This document shows positions 1-7,280 of a DNA stretch of 64,000 nucleotides, in pieces (position 1 is the stretch's first letter; every line of letters begins with the position of its first letter). The translations under genes were made by a program, and so were the position numbers. The stretch covers positions 1-64,000 of the forward strand of contig CAOXTD010000001.1 of NCBI GenBank assembly GCA_948560265.1, given 5' to 3'. The notes beneath the pieces were generated by a model that made no database searches, was not told the DNA's origin, and saw only the letters and a list, made by a program, of their open reading frames with translations. The DNA comes from an uncultured Clostridia bacterium. Lineage in GTDB: Bacteria > Bacillota > Clostridia > TANB77 > CAG-508.

Positions 1-78
1 ATTGCTAGAAAAGTAACTATACCAGATGAAAACAAGCAAATCAAGAATAAAAAGAAAAATAATGATACCAGATTTTAA
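1..78 (+). CDS. C-terminal tail of an upstream gene (partial, unknown)
   Basis: The first reading frame is open from base 1 to a TAA at 76-78 and encodes 25 lysine- and asparagine-rich residues (begins IARKVTIPDENKQ). The stop lies just before the ribosome site of the next gene, as expected in an operon. There is too little sequence to assign a family. It could also be a chance open frame, since the region is A-rich. Confidence 0.4.
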   Translation: MARKVTIPDENKQIKNKKKNNDTRF

Positions 79-93
79 AAGGAGGAAAAAATT

Positions 94-399
94 ATGGAAG
101 AAGATAAAGTTAAAAACGTAATAAATATAATTAAAGATATGAATATAAAAGATAAATTAAGATTAGGAATATGTTTAACTACAAGTGATTGGACAAATAT
201 TTTATATAATAAAACTGAAATGTATGAAAGATTTGATATTATGTTAAAAGAAATAGATGAAGAATATAGAACTACTCTTATAAATTTTGCCAAATATAAA
301 CTTGTAATGTTCACAACGGCTAAAATTATGGAAATGCAAGAAGTTGAAAGAAATAAAGTAGCTTTGTATTTGTTTAATAGTGTAAATCATAAGATATAA
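94..399 (+). CDS. Hypothetical 101-residue protein
   Basis: ATG at 94 follows a good AAAGGAGG ribosome site (78-85). The protein is a charged, probably all-helical polypeptide with no signal peptide or membrane segment; it starts MEEDKVKNVINIIKDMNIKD and ends VNHKI. I do not recognise a family. It lies 15 bases after the stop of the partial upstream frame, so the two may be co-transcribed. A weak hairpin (AACTGA...TCAGTT, about 402-421) follows the stop. Confidence 0.6.
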   Translation: MEEDKVKNVINIIKDMNIKDKLRLGICLTTSDWTNILYNKTEMYERFDIMLKEIDEEYRTTLINFAKYKLVMFTTAKIMEMQEVERNKVALYLFNSVNHKI

Positions 400-419
400 C
401 AAAACTGAAAAATAATCAG

Positions 420-448
420 TTGCAATTTTATGTAAAATATGGTATGAT
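420..448 (+). promoter_or_regulatory. Putative sigma-A promoter of the WG-repeat gene
   Basis: TTGCAA at 420-425 and TATGAT at 443-448 are 17 bases apart. A small hairpin follows in the 5' UTR (ATATCTCT 506-513 with AGAGATAT 522-529), just upstream of the ribosome site at 539-545. Confidence 0.45.
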
Positions 449-553
449 ATTGGAGTAAAATGTTCGTGGGCACAGCGAAATATAATAAATGTGTCTATTC
501 AATAAATATCTCTGATAATTTAGAGATATGGACTTGTGAAAGGAGTTTTTATT

Positions 554-1543
554 ATGGCTAAAGCAGAGAAAAACTTCGAAGTAGTTAAAAAGTACTACTT
601 TCGGAAAAAAGGAGTTTTAGAACCTCAGGGGTATGACTGGATAGGCGAAGCCCGTTTTGAATTGTATCCTGTAGAACTTGACGGAAAACTTGGATTTGCA
701 GATAGTAATGGTGATATTGTAATTCCCATTATCTATGATAGGGAGCTTCATGTAAATGATACAGTAGCATGGACTGGAAACCGTGAATATCTTGATTTGA
801 AAAAGAATGGTTTATACGGTTTAATCAAACATGACAGCTCTATTGTGGTTGATTTTTGCTGGGGTGACATAAGACTGGATAAATTAAGTGAAGACCTTAT
901 TCCAGTTGCGATTGACAAGAAATGGGGATTTGTAAATGTCAAAACTGGCGAAACACAAGTAGAAGTTGCTTACGATGAAGTTGAGTTTTTCAAAGATGGA
1001 TTTGCTCCTGTTTGTATCAAAGGCAAGTGGGGAATGATAGATGTAAACGGAAATATGATTGTTGAACCCAAATATCTATTGGACTCTCACTTTGTAGGAG
1101 ATTTTGCCATTATGTTTGAAGGAGGCTCTTGGAACTATGGTTGGAATTGCAGAGAGATATCAGACTCGAACTGTAAGATTGTTAACAAGAAAGGATATGA
1201 AATAGTTTCTGATTGTTCTTGGATTGAAAGAACAGGTATTAACATTTTTACTCTAACAAGGAAAGAAGATGGCAAAAAAGTTAAAACGGTAAAGCAGTTG
1301 ATTGTATTTCCTGATTACATTGTTGTTATCGACGATGGCGAGTATTTGGAAGGCTATATCACAGCTAGAGGCAAGTATTCTGAAAAACATGAATATGACG
1401 AAGAACTTAAAAAGTGGTCTGTTAATCATATCCATGCAAAGTACGTTGGAGGTGGAACTTGGTCAGTGATTGATTATAGTGGTAAACATATTACAATTCC
1501 TGACTACAAACTGCAAGAAGTAAAAGAATCTTTGTTAGCATAG
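554..1543 (+). CDS. WG-repeat protein
   Basis: ATG at 554 is preferred because AAAGGAG at 539-545 gives an 8-base spacing; a GTG at 536 lies upstream of that site. The product (329 residues) contains consecutive WG-type repeats with the motif 'GKxGFxDxxGxxVIPxxYD'. Clear copies are GKLGFADSNGDIVIPIIYD, KWGFVNVKTGE...AYDEV and KWGMIDVNGNMIVEPKY. There is no signal peptide. WG repeats form beta-rich modules of uncertain function that occur in many bacterial proteins, some linked to surface or defence roles. The C-terminal third (from about residue 200) is not obviously repetitive. Its function is unknown. Confidence 0.8.
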   Translation: MAKAEKNFEVVKKYYFRKKGVLEPQGYDWIGEARFELYPVELDGKLGFADSNGDIVIPIIYDRELHVNDTVAWTGNREYLDLKKNGLYGLIKHDSSIVVDFCWGDIRLDKLSEDLIPVAIDKKWGFVNVKTGETQVEVAYDEVEFFKDGFAPVCIKGKWGMIDVNGNMIVEPKYLLDSHFVGDFAIMFEGGSWNYGWNCREISDSNCKIVNKKGYEIVSDCSWIERTGINIFTLTRKEDGKKVKTVKQLIVFPDYIVVIDDGEYLEGYITARGKYSEKHEYDEELKKWSVNHIHAKYVGGGTWSVIDYSGKHITIPDYKLQEVKESLLA

Positions 1544-1555
1544 TTAACTCTAAAG

Positions 1556-1592
1556 GAGAGGTGGATTTTTGCAATGCAAATTTCTACCTCCC
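1556..1592 (+). terminator. Stem-loop after the WG-repeat gene
   Basis: GAGGTGGA and TCTACCTC pair around an inner TTTGCA/TGCAAA stem, 13 bases after the stop codon. There is no strong T-run downstream, so it may be an mRNA-stabilising hairpin rather than a true intrinsic terminator. Confidence 0.4.
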
Positions 1593-1652
1593 TTGTCCTA
1601 TGTTCTTGTAATGGACAAATTAAACCTTTTTATAAATTTTGATATAAATGTA

Positions 1653-1852
1653 TTGCAATTTATAAAAATTATGATATACTTTAGTAAATTGATTGATATT
1701 TGTATCAATCGTTAAGAGAGATAAAAGTTGTAGATAACTACGACGTCTGCTCCAAAAAATTAGCATTTTAAGCAAATGATACAGAGTATCACAAAGTATC
1801 ATATATTAGCACAAAATGCAGAAATACTCTCTTTGTAAGGGAGTGTTTTTTC
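1653..1852 (+). ncRNA. Candidate small RNA with own promoter and terminator
   Basis: TTGCAA (about 1653) and TATACT (about 1675) form a promoter-like pair with 16-base spacing. About 150 bases later an intrinsic terminator (ACTCTC...GGGAGT then TTTTTT, ending near 1852) closes the unit. Between them I see no ORF with a ribosome site, but there are short palindromic TGATAC/GTATCA motifs (about 1777-1802). No known RNA family was recognised. The rest of 1853-2100 holds only an AAACTACTAAA...TTTAGTAGTTT hairpin (1957-2005). Confidence 0.35.
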
Positions 1853-2100
1853 GTTTTACATGATAGAACCTATCATAGATTATCACAGTTTAGTATAAAA
1901 TTTGCTGTACAATTGGTGTACATTTGTGTAAAAAAATTTTTTATAGTATAGATTAAAAACTACTAAATAATAAGTTTTATATAATAACCTATTCTTTAGT
2001 AGTTTATTGCTCTTTATTTAGATTTTTTAACAGCATAATTCATACATCAATTTTTTTACTTTACTTAAGTTAGAAATATACAAAATTTTGTTTTGTTCGC

Positions 2101-2129
2101 TTGTATTATTGTAAATAATGTAGTATAGT
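2101..2129 (+). promoter_or_regulatory. Promoter of a type I toxin gene
   Basis: TTGTAT at 2101-2106 and TATAGT at 2124-2129 are separated by 17 bases. This predicts a start near 2136 and an 80-base leader before the toxin ATG at 2215. The leader carries a CTCAAC/GTTGAG hairpin (2180-2195) and one arm (2162-2173) of a long-range inverted repeat. Confidence 0.5.
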
Positions 2130-2214
2130 AGTTAAAGATAGAAATGAGATAAAAGCAGATGTGTGTGTTACCTCTAAACCTCAACTTATGTTGAGAGTGA
2201 GGAGGTGAGTGCTT

Positions 2215-2322
2215 ATGGTAGAATTCTTACTATTCCTAATAATAGAATTAATGTTATCAATAACCATAAATATCGCCTTGTTGTGTATTTTGTACATAAT
2301 GTGGACTGATAAACAAATATAA
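2215..2322 (+). CDS. Small hydrophobic peptide, putative type I toxin (Fst-like organisation)
   Basis: A 35-codon ORF with a perfect GGAGG site (2201-2205) encodes a peptide that is hydrophobic through residue 30 and ends in the polar tail TDKQI, like membrane-acting type I toxins. The context is diagnostic. TGTGTGTTACCT at 2162-2173 in the 5' UTR is the exact reverse complement of AGGTAACACACA at 2374-2385 downstream. A perfect minus-strand promoter drives a convergent antisense RNA ending in the hairpin just past the stop. No sequence match to a named toxin is claimed. Assignment rests on size, hydrophobicity and locus architecture. Confidence 0.65.
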   Translation: MVEFLLFLIIELMLSITINIALLCILYIMWTDKQI

Positions 2323-2408
2323 AAATACACCACATACGCTTTCGCCGAGCTTTGTGGTGCAGTCTATTTACTTAGGTAACACACATTGTCTGTGGCTACT
2401 CATTTTCT
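2323..2408 (-). ncRNA. Antisense RNA, putative type I antitoxin
   Basis: On the minus strand, TTGACT (plus 2438-2443) and TATAAT (plus 2415-2420) are exactly 17 bases apart and predict a start near 2408. The RNA would run toward the toxin gene and stop at a stem formed by CACCACA (2328-2334) and TGTGGTG (2353-2359), followed on this strand by a T-run (2320-2327). Length is about 80 bases. It is complementary to the 3' part of the toxin transcript. Confidence 0.6.
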
Positions 2409-2489
2409 ATCTATATTATACACAGATTTTTAAGAAAAGTCAAATAATTTAAGGTAATCGCTTAAAAATATTGAATAGGAGTGTTATCA

Positions 2490-2969
2490 ATGAAAAATAA
2501 TAAAATTGATACTTATGATGTTTATAATAACAAATATACCACAGATATAAATAATTTAGATTTATCTGTACACATTTATGGAATTGCAATTGAAAACGAA
2601 AAAATATTGATTTCACCACAATATGATGGTTATGATTTTCCTGGTGGTACTGCTGAAAAGGGAGAAAACCACATCCAAACACTAATACGTGAATTTAAAG
2701 AAGAAACAGGATATCTAGTAGAACCAATTAAATTATTAAATGTATATACATCTTTTTTCCATCATCAAAAAAGAAATAAAGATTATCAAAGTTACTTAAT
2801 TTACTATTTAGTTAAAATAGTAGATGGCGAAATTTCAAGTGAAGGTTTTGATGAAGACGAAAAAGAATATGCCGAAACTGCAAAATGGATTAATATTAGT
2901 GAACTAAAAAATATGAGACATGTTAGTACTATAAATGTAGTAGATGATATTTTAAATTTAATTAAATAA
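2490..2969 (+). CDS. NUDIX hydrolase
   Basis: The 159-residue protein carries a complete NUDIX box, G-x5-E-x7-R-E-x2-E-E-x-G, read as GTAEKGE then IREFKEETGYL at about residues 55-77. NUDIX enzymes hydrolyse nucleoside diphosphates linked to another moiety, using Mg2+ bound by the box glutamates; the substrate cannot be told from sequence. ATG at 2490 is chosen because AGGAG (2477-2481) sits 8 bases upstream; the GTG at 2481 overlaps that site. It is a stand-alone gene, convergent with the DUF1653 gene. Confidence 0.88.
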   Translation: MKNNKIDTYDVYNNKYTTDINNLDLSVHIYGIAIENEKILISPQYDGYDFPGGTAEKGENHIQTLIREFKEETGYLVEPIKLLNVYTSFFHHQKRNKDYQSYLIYYLVKIVDGEISSEGFDEDEKEYAETAKWINISELKNMRHVSTINVVDDILNLIK

Positions 2970-2987
2970 GGAAAAATGATAAGAGAT

Positions 2988-3012
2988 ATGCGGTCGCAAA
3001 TTGCGACCGCAT
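2988..3012. terminator. Perfect stem-loop between convergent genes
   Basis: ATGCGGTCGC and GCGACCGCAT pair around a short A/T loop between the NUDIX gene (plus) and the DUF1653 gene (minus). Neither side has a clear T-run, so termination is plausible but not certain. Confidence 0.5.
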
Positions 3013-3076
3013 TAGAAAGAAAATAATAAAAGAATTATATCACTATAGAATATTGCTAAAAGAATATTTAATGTAA

Positions 3077-3331
3077 TTAATCAATAATTTCTTCAAAACG
3101 GTATTTTTGAGTAGCATCTGGATATTTTTCGTGATCTACTTCCGATAAAAACATATCCAATGGTCTTGCATAAATACCATCTTTGTGATTTGTTTTGCCA
3201 TTATTATCCATACAACGATATACAACTAGCTTTTCGCCCGTTTCGCTATGTTCTGCTACTGTAATCACAAATGCACGAGCTCCCTTAAAATGTCGCCACA
3301 TGGTAAATGGTTTTACAATTCTTTCTTCCAT
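3077..3331 (-). CDS. DUF1653 family protein
   Basis: The 84-residue protein matches the DUF1653 pattern: an HFKG motif, then VAEHSETGEKLVVYR, then YARPLDMFLSEV, and a C-terminal YRFEEI. It is a small cytosolic domain of unknown function. The ribosome site AGGAGG lies just upstream of the ATG. A promoter on the minus strand (TTGTAT, 17 bases, TATAAT; plus 3364-3392) abuts the stop codon of fbp, so this gene has its own transcript. Confidence 0.85.
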   Translation of the reverse strand: MEERIVKPFTMWRHFKGARAFVITVAEHSETGEKLVVYRCMDNNGKTNHKDGIYARPLDMFLSEVDHEKYPDATQKYRFEEIID

Positions 3332-3363
3332 CTTGTTTCCTCCTATTAATATTTATAAGAATT

Positions 3364-3392
3364 ATTATAACATAATAAAATAAAGAATACAA
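3364..3392 (-). promoter_or_regulatory. Promoter of the DUF1653 gene
   Basis: On the minus strand, TTGTAT (plus 3387-3392) and TATAAT (plus 3364-3369) have 17-base spacing, directly upstream of the 84-residue gene. Confidence 0.5.
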
Positions 3393-5354
3393 TTATTGTT
3401 TTATAATTCCACATTTATAAGCATGTAAAAGTTTAGACAAGTCATCAATTTGTTCTTGCAGTCTTTTTCCAATATCCGTATCTTTTATTCTCTTCCTTTC
3501 CACTTTTTCAACTATTTGTTTCGAAGAATGTAGATCTGTTTCCTGAAAGATGGCATCTTCTGTTGAACTAAACTTTTCATGAGCTGCTAATACTAAACCA
3601 TATGAGTTGAAAATTAGGGTATATCCAGCAATTCCCGTAGTTTCCTGATATGACTTGGAAAGTCCACCATCTATCATTAAAAGTTTTCCAGAAGCTTTTA
3701 TAGGATTTTCTCCTTTTTTGTATTTTACAGGAATATGTCCACAAATAATATGCCCTATTTCTTCATTGATTCCAAAGTCTCTAAGTATTTCTTTACAAAC
3801 ATTTTCATCCTGGCAGAATGTATAAAACGGATTTTTATGTTCTTTCCAGGTTTCTTCGTCTTCAATATAATATCTTTCAAATGTTTTCATGGCATCTTTA
3901 CAGAAAATGGGGGAGTTTTCTCCACACCACAAATACCATAGGAAGTCCATTCCATTTGTTTTTTCTGTAGAGTCCTCATCAGCAAAATATCCTTGTCTAA
4001 CAATTTTTTCAATTGCATCAAAGTAATCTTTGCCTTGCAGTAACTTATCATCTACCTCTATTTTTCTAAAGTTACTATCATTATTCATTAAAATGCAACC
4101 ATGAATTAATAAATTGTCATTATATACTTTGTATAAACTGCCCTTAGTATATAAAAATTGAATATGTTTTTGAAGTTTTTCACTATTTTTGAAAGATTGA
4201 ACTAGTTTATCAATTACTTCTTGTTCACTTGGAGAGAGTTCATATGGATTGTCTGGATTGATTGTTGGAAAGTAGGTATTATTTAATTTGTATTTGTTAC
4301 CATCTAGATTTATAGTTCCTTTTTTGTAATCAATATAATCTAATACTAATCTATTTTGCATATGATATTCAGGATGTTTTTTTATTATTTCACCTTCTAC
4401 TTTAAACTGCATAATTGCAGCAGCCTTTTGAATTTTACTGAGTAGACTTGTATTAATGTTTGAGATAATATCACTTTTAGCAAGTTTAGGTTCAAATTCT
4501 TTTTGCGATTCGTGAGTGTAAGTATCTATGGCAAATTCAGCTATATTTCTAATATTTATACCATATCCGTCTTCTAATATATCTAAATTATTATATCTAG
4601 CACAAATACGTATTACATTTAAAATGCAAGCCTTGTTTCCACTAGCAGCGCCCATCCAGAGAATATCGTGATTTCCCCATTGTATATCTATAGAGTGATA
4701 TTTTAAAAGTTCATCCAATATAATGTGTGGACCAGGACCTCTATCATAGATATCACCTATAATATGTAAGTGATCTACTGCCATTCTTTGAATTAATTTA
4801 CTAATGGCAATAATAAAGGCTTCTGCTCTATCTAAATTGATAATACTGTCAATGATTTGTTCATAATAATACTCCTTATCAAGTTCATTCGCATTAGAAT
4901 TTATCAATTCTTCTATAATATATTCATACTCTTTTGGCATAGCTTTTCTGACTTTTGACCTACTGTATTTTGAACATAGATGCTTACAAATTAATATAAG
5001 TCTATGTAATGTTATCTTATAAAATTGATTTAGTTCTTCAGTTTCTTTTTTTATTAATTCTATTTTTTCTTCAGGATAATAAATAAGCGTAGCTAATTTT
5101 TTTCTCTCAGATTGTGTCGTAGAATTTTCAAATAGGTCATCTATTTTTGATTTTATAACACCAGAAGCATTTTTTAAAATATGTAAAAATGATTCATATT
5201 CACCATGCAAATCACTTAAAAAGTGTTCTGTGGCTTTAGGTAAATTTTGTATTGCTTTTAAATTTATAATTTCAGTACAAACATCTTGAACGGTTGGAAA
5301 ATTTTTAGACAATAATTTTAAATACTTTAATTCTTCTTCGTTATAATGATACAT
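3393..5354 (-). CDS. fbp: Fructose-1,6-bisphosphatase class III
   Basis: The 653-residue product has the length and motifs of the Firmicute class III FBPase. An N-terminal LSDLHGEYESF motif is followed by HIIGDIYDRGPGPH and QWGNHDILWMGA (metallophosphatase blocks with D, H and N ligands), and by IICGHIPVK and LMIDGGLS later. It dephosphorylates fructose 1,6-bisphosphate in gluconeogenesis. The ATG is preceded by AGGAG. The 5' UTR contains a hairpin (GAAACTTTC/GAAAGTTTC, plus 5376-5408), and a strong promoter lies further upstream. No conserved operon partner is present. Confidence 0.95.
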   Translation of the reverse strand: MYHYNEEELKYLKLLSKNFPTVQDVCTEIINLKAIQNLPKATEHFLSDLHGEYESFLHILKNASGVIKSKIDDLFENSTTQSERKKLATLIYYPEEKIELIKKETEELNQFYKITLHRLILICKHLCSKYSRSKVRKAMPKEYEYIIEELINSNANELDKEYYYEQIIDSIINLDRAEAFIIAISKLIQRMAVDHLHIIGDIYDRGPGPHIILDELLKYHSIDIQWGNHDILWMGAASGNKACILNVIRICARYNNLDILEDGYGINIRNIAEFAIDTYTHESQKEFEPKLAKSDIISNINTSLLSKIQKAAAIMQFKVEGEIIKKHPEYHMQNRLVLDYIDYKKGTINLDGNKYKLNNTYFPTINPDNPYELSPSEQEVIDKLVQSFKNSEKLQKHIQFLYTKGSLYKVYNDNLLIHGCILMNNDSNFRKIEVDDKLLQGKDYFDAIEKIVRQGYFADEDSTEKTNGMDFLWYLWCGENSPIFCKDAMKTFERYYIEDEETWKEHKNPFYTFCQDENVCKEILRDFGINEEIGHIICGHIPVKYKKGENPIKASGKLLMIDGGLSKSYQETTGIAGYTLIFNSYGLVLAAHEKFSSTEDAIFQETDLHSSKQIVEKVERKRIKDTDIGKRLQEQIDDLSKLLHAYKCGIIKQ

Positions 5355-5438
5355 TTTTATCTCCTAATATTAAGAGAAACTTTCACTATTTTTATTAGCG
5401 AAAGTTTCAAGAGTTATTATACTAATTAATATATGCTG

Positions 5439-5468
5439 ATTATATCACTTCATTCGTAATAAAGTCAA
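5439..5468 (-). promoter_or_regulatory. Promoter of fbp
   Basis: On the minus strand, TTGACT (plus 5463-5468) and TATAAT (plus 5439-5444) are 18 bases apart, about 85 bases upstream of the fbp ATG. The transcript would begin just before the 9-bp GAAACTTTC hairpin at 5376-5408, which may affect stability or expression. Confidence 0.6.
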
Positions 5469-5530
5469 TGTTTTCAATTTTGTGTAATATAGTTAAAGGT
5501 AGTATAATAAATAGAAGGAAAGAAAAGAAG

Positions 5531-5559
5531 TTGACAAATGAAAAAAAAGATGCTATACT
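5531..5559 (+). promoter_or_regulatory. Promoter of the histidine-leader operon
   Basis: TTGACA at 5531-5536 and TATACT at 5554-5559 with exactly 17 bases between them. The predicted start is near 5566, which leaves about 245 bases of leader before the first structural gene. Confidence 0.75.
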
Positions 5560-5592
5560 CATTAACATAATCAAAAAAGGAGAATATTTTTT

Positions 5593-5637
5593 ATGACAAA
5601 CTTATTCAAAGGTAACAAACATCATCATAAAAAATAG
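5593..5637 (+). CDS. 14-residue leader peptide with three consecutive His codons
   Basis: ATG at 5593 sits behind AAGGAG (5577-5582). The peptide is MTNLFKGNKHHHKK, with CAT CAT CAT at 5620-5628, ending at TAG 5635-5637. The stop overlaps the first arm of a nested series of hairpins that ends in an intrinsic terminator ahead of an amino-acid ABC transporter. This is the classic layout of ribosome-mediated transcription attenuation, in which stalling at scarce His-tRNA selects an RNA fold. His codons in the leader match the dipeptidase specificity expected from the third gene of the operon. Confidence 0.75.
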   Translation: MTNLFKGNKHHHKK

Positions 5638-5776
5638 CTTGTGTCGCTAAATATTAGGCACAAGCTTTTGATGATGCTTGTGCCTTTAGTGTTTCTAAGA
5701 GCTTTAAAGGTACATAATACCTTTAGGGCTCTTTTTGTATTTCATGAAGTGCGCAATTGATGAAATACAAAAAGAG
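5636..5776 (+). promoter_or_regulatory. Attenuator: alternative hairpins of the His-leader operon
   Basis: Visible pairings are: (a) AGCTTGTG 5636-5643 with CACAAGCT 5658-5665; (b) AGGCACAAGC 5656-5665 with GCTTGTGCCT 5676-5685, a perfect 10-bp stem that excludes (a); (c) CCTTTA 5683-5688 with TAAAGG 5705-5710; (d) the terminator-like stem AGAGC..AAAGGTA with TACCTTT..GGCTCT, 5698-5732, followed by TTTTT; (e) a perfect 17-bp stem 5729-5745 with 5760-5776 that captures the T-run of (d) and can act as antiterminator or second terminator. I cannot fix the order of events by eye, but the mutual exclusivity is clear. No T-box motif is present. Confidence 0.65.
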
Positions 5777-5811
5777 AGAACTTTTTTGAGTAAAATTAGG
5801 AGGTTAAAGAA

Positions 5812-6600
5812 ATGAAAAGTTTAAAAATTTTAATTGTAGTAATTGTACTAATTGCTATAATTGCAGGAGCAGTTATGTTAGTAAAAGGAAATGGAGCAAA
5901 AGATGAAAATGTATTTACAATAGGATTAGACGATAGTTACCCACCAATGGGATTTAGAAATGAAAAGAATGAAATTGTAGGATTTGATATTGATATTGCA
6001 AATGAAGTGTGTGAAAAATTAGGAATGAAATTAGAATTACAACAAATTACATGGGCATCTAAAGAAGATGAATTAAATTCAGGAAATATAGATTGTATTT
6101 GGAATGGATTTGCTTATAACGAAGATAGAGCAGCTAAGATGACATTGACAGAGCCATATATTAAAGGAGAAATGTATTTCATTTTGAGAAATGGAAGTAA
6201 GATAAAAAGTCAAGAAGAGCTAAAAGGAAAGAAAATAGGGGTTCAAGCAGGTTCTATTCAAGCACAAGATTTGGAAAATTCTGAATTTGGAAAAAGTGTT
6301 GAAATGATAGAATACAGAGATAACCTAACAGCATGTATGGATTTAGAAGCAGGAGGAGTTGATGCAGTATTTTGTTCGAACATTATTGGAAATTATATTA
6401 TCACAGACAAAAAGAAAGATTACATAACAATCCCTTCAGTAGACATAACAACATCAAAAGGAAGTGTTATTGCATTCAAAAAAGGAAATACAGAACTAAG
6501 AGACAAAATTCAAAACGCTTTATATGAATTAAAACAAGAGGGAAAATTAACTCAAATATCTGAAAAGTGGTTTGGAAAAGATATGGTAATTGTAAAGTAA
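5812..6600 (+). CDS. Amino-acid ABC transporter substrate-binding protein (SBP family 3)
   Basis: The 262-residue protein has an N-terminal hydrophobic segment (residues 4-25), then a family-3 solute-binding fold: FTIGLDDSYPPMGFRNE, GFDIDIANEVCEKLG, IDCIWNGFAYNEDR, LKGKKIGVQAGSIQAQ, VDAVFCSNIIGNYI and a C-terminal QISEKWFGKD. This family binds polar amino acids outside the membrane. Unusually for a Gram-positive SBP there is no lipobox cysteine after the hydrophobic stretch, so it may stay anchored by an uncleaved N-terminal helix. AGGAGG precedes the ATG. It is the first structural gene after the His-leader attenuator, which suggests histidine or a His-containing ligand. Confidence 0.85.
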   Translation: MKSLKILIVVIVLIAIIAGAVMLVKGNGAKDENVFTIGLDDSYPPMGFRNEKNEIVGFDIDIANEVCEKLGMKLELQQITWASKEDELNSGNIDCIWNGFAYNEDRAAKMTLTEPYIKGEMYFILRNGSKIKSQEELKGKKIGVQAGSIQAQDLENSEFGKSVEMIEYRDNLTACMDLEAGGVDAVFCSNIIGNYIITDKKKDYITIPSVDITTSKGSVIAFKKGNTELRDKIQNALYELKQEGKLTQISEKWFGKDMVIVK

Positions 6601-6615
6601 TAGGGGGCATAAGAA

Positions 6616-7266
6616 GTGAGTATAGAAGAAATATGGAATGTAACTAAAATTTTATTTTCAGGTATTGGAGTAACCTTAGAAATATTTATATTAACATTAG
6701 TATTAGCCATACCATTAGGAATTATTATGGCGATTTTAAGAAATTCAAAGTATAAAATCATTGCATTTATTATGAAAATATATATATTAATTATTAGAGG
6801 AACACCTATTATGCTACAAATCATCATTGTCTATTTTGCACCATATTATTTATTCAAAATTAGCTATGACAGATTTTTAGCTATTATATTAGCATGTGTT
6901 ATTAACTATGCAGCATACTTTTCAGAGATATTTAGGAGTGGAATGAATAGCATACCAAAGGGGCAAAGAGAAGCAGCTTATACATTAGGTTTTAATAATG
7001 TCCAAACTTTCTTCTTAATACTCTTACCACAAATCGTGAAAATCATTTTACCACCACTTTCTAATGAAGTAGTATCATTATTAAAAACAACTTCGTTAGC
7101 ACAAATTATAGGGGTAACAGAGATGTTTTCATTGGCACAAAAACAAGCAAATTATATGTTTTCTATTATGCCACTAGGAATTGCAGCAGTATATTATCTG
7201 ATTCTAACATTTTTCGTTACTCTCCTATTTGGAAAAGTTGAAAAGAAATTGGAATATTATAGTTAA
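6616..7266 (+). CDS. Polar amino-acid ABC transporter permease (HisM/GlnP family)
   Basis: GTG start at 6616 behind a G-rich site (TAGGGGGC), 15 bases after the binding-protein stop. The 216-residue protein has about five membrane segments and the ABC permease EAA loop, FRSGMNSIPKGQREAAYTLGF near residues 115-137, which contacts the ATPase. Length is normal for this family. Only one permease gene is present, so the transporter would be a homodimer. Operon context with the SBP and the ATPase fusion is clear. Confidence 0.88.
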   Translation: MSIEEIWNVTKILFSGIGVTLEIFILTLVLAIPLGIIMAILRNSKYKIIAFIMKIYILIIRGTPIMLQIIIVYFAPYYLFKISYDRFLAIILACVINYAAYFSEIFRSGMNSIPKGQREAAYTLGFNNVQTFFLILLPQIVKIILPPLSNEVVSLLKTTSLAQIIGVTEMFSLAQKQANYMFSIMPLGIAAVYYLILTFFVTLLFGKVEKKLEYYS

Positions 7267-7280
7267 TAGGAGGAAACGAA

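Noticed and set aside
536..553. Upstream GTG start for the WG-repeat gene
   Set aside because: It lies upstream of the ribosome site that serves the ATG at 554.
5560..5811. T-box riboswitch for tRNA-His
   Set aside because: I found no TGGNACCGCG-like antiterminator bulge; the ORF with His codons explains the leader better.
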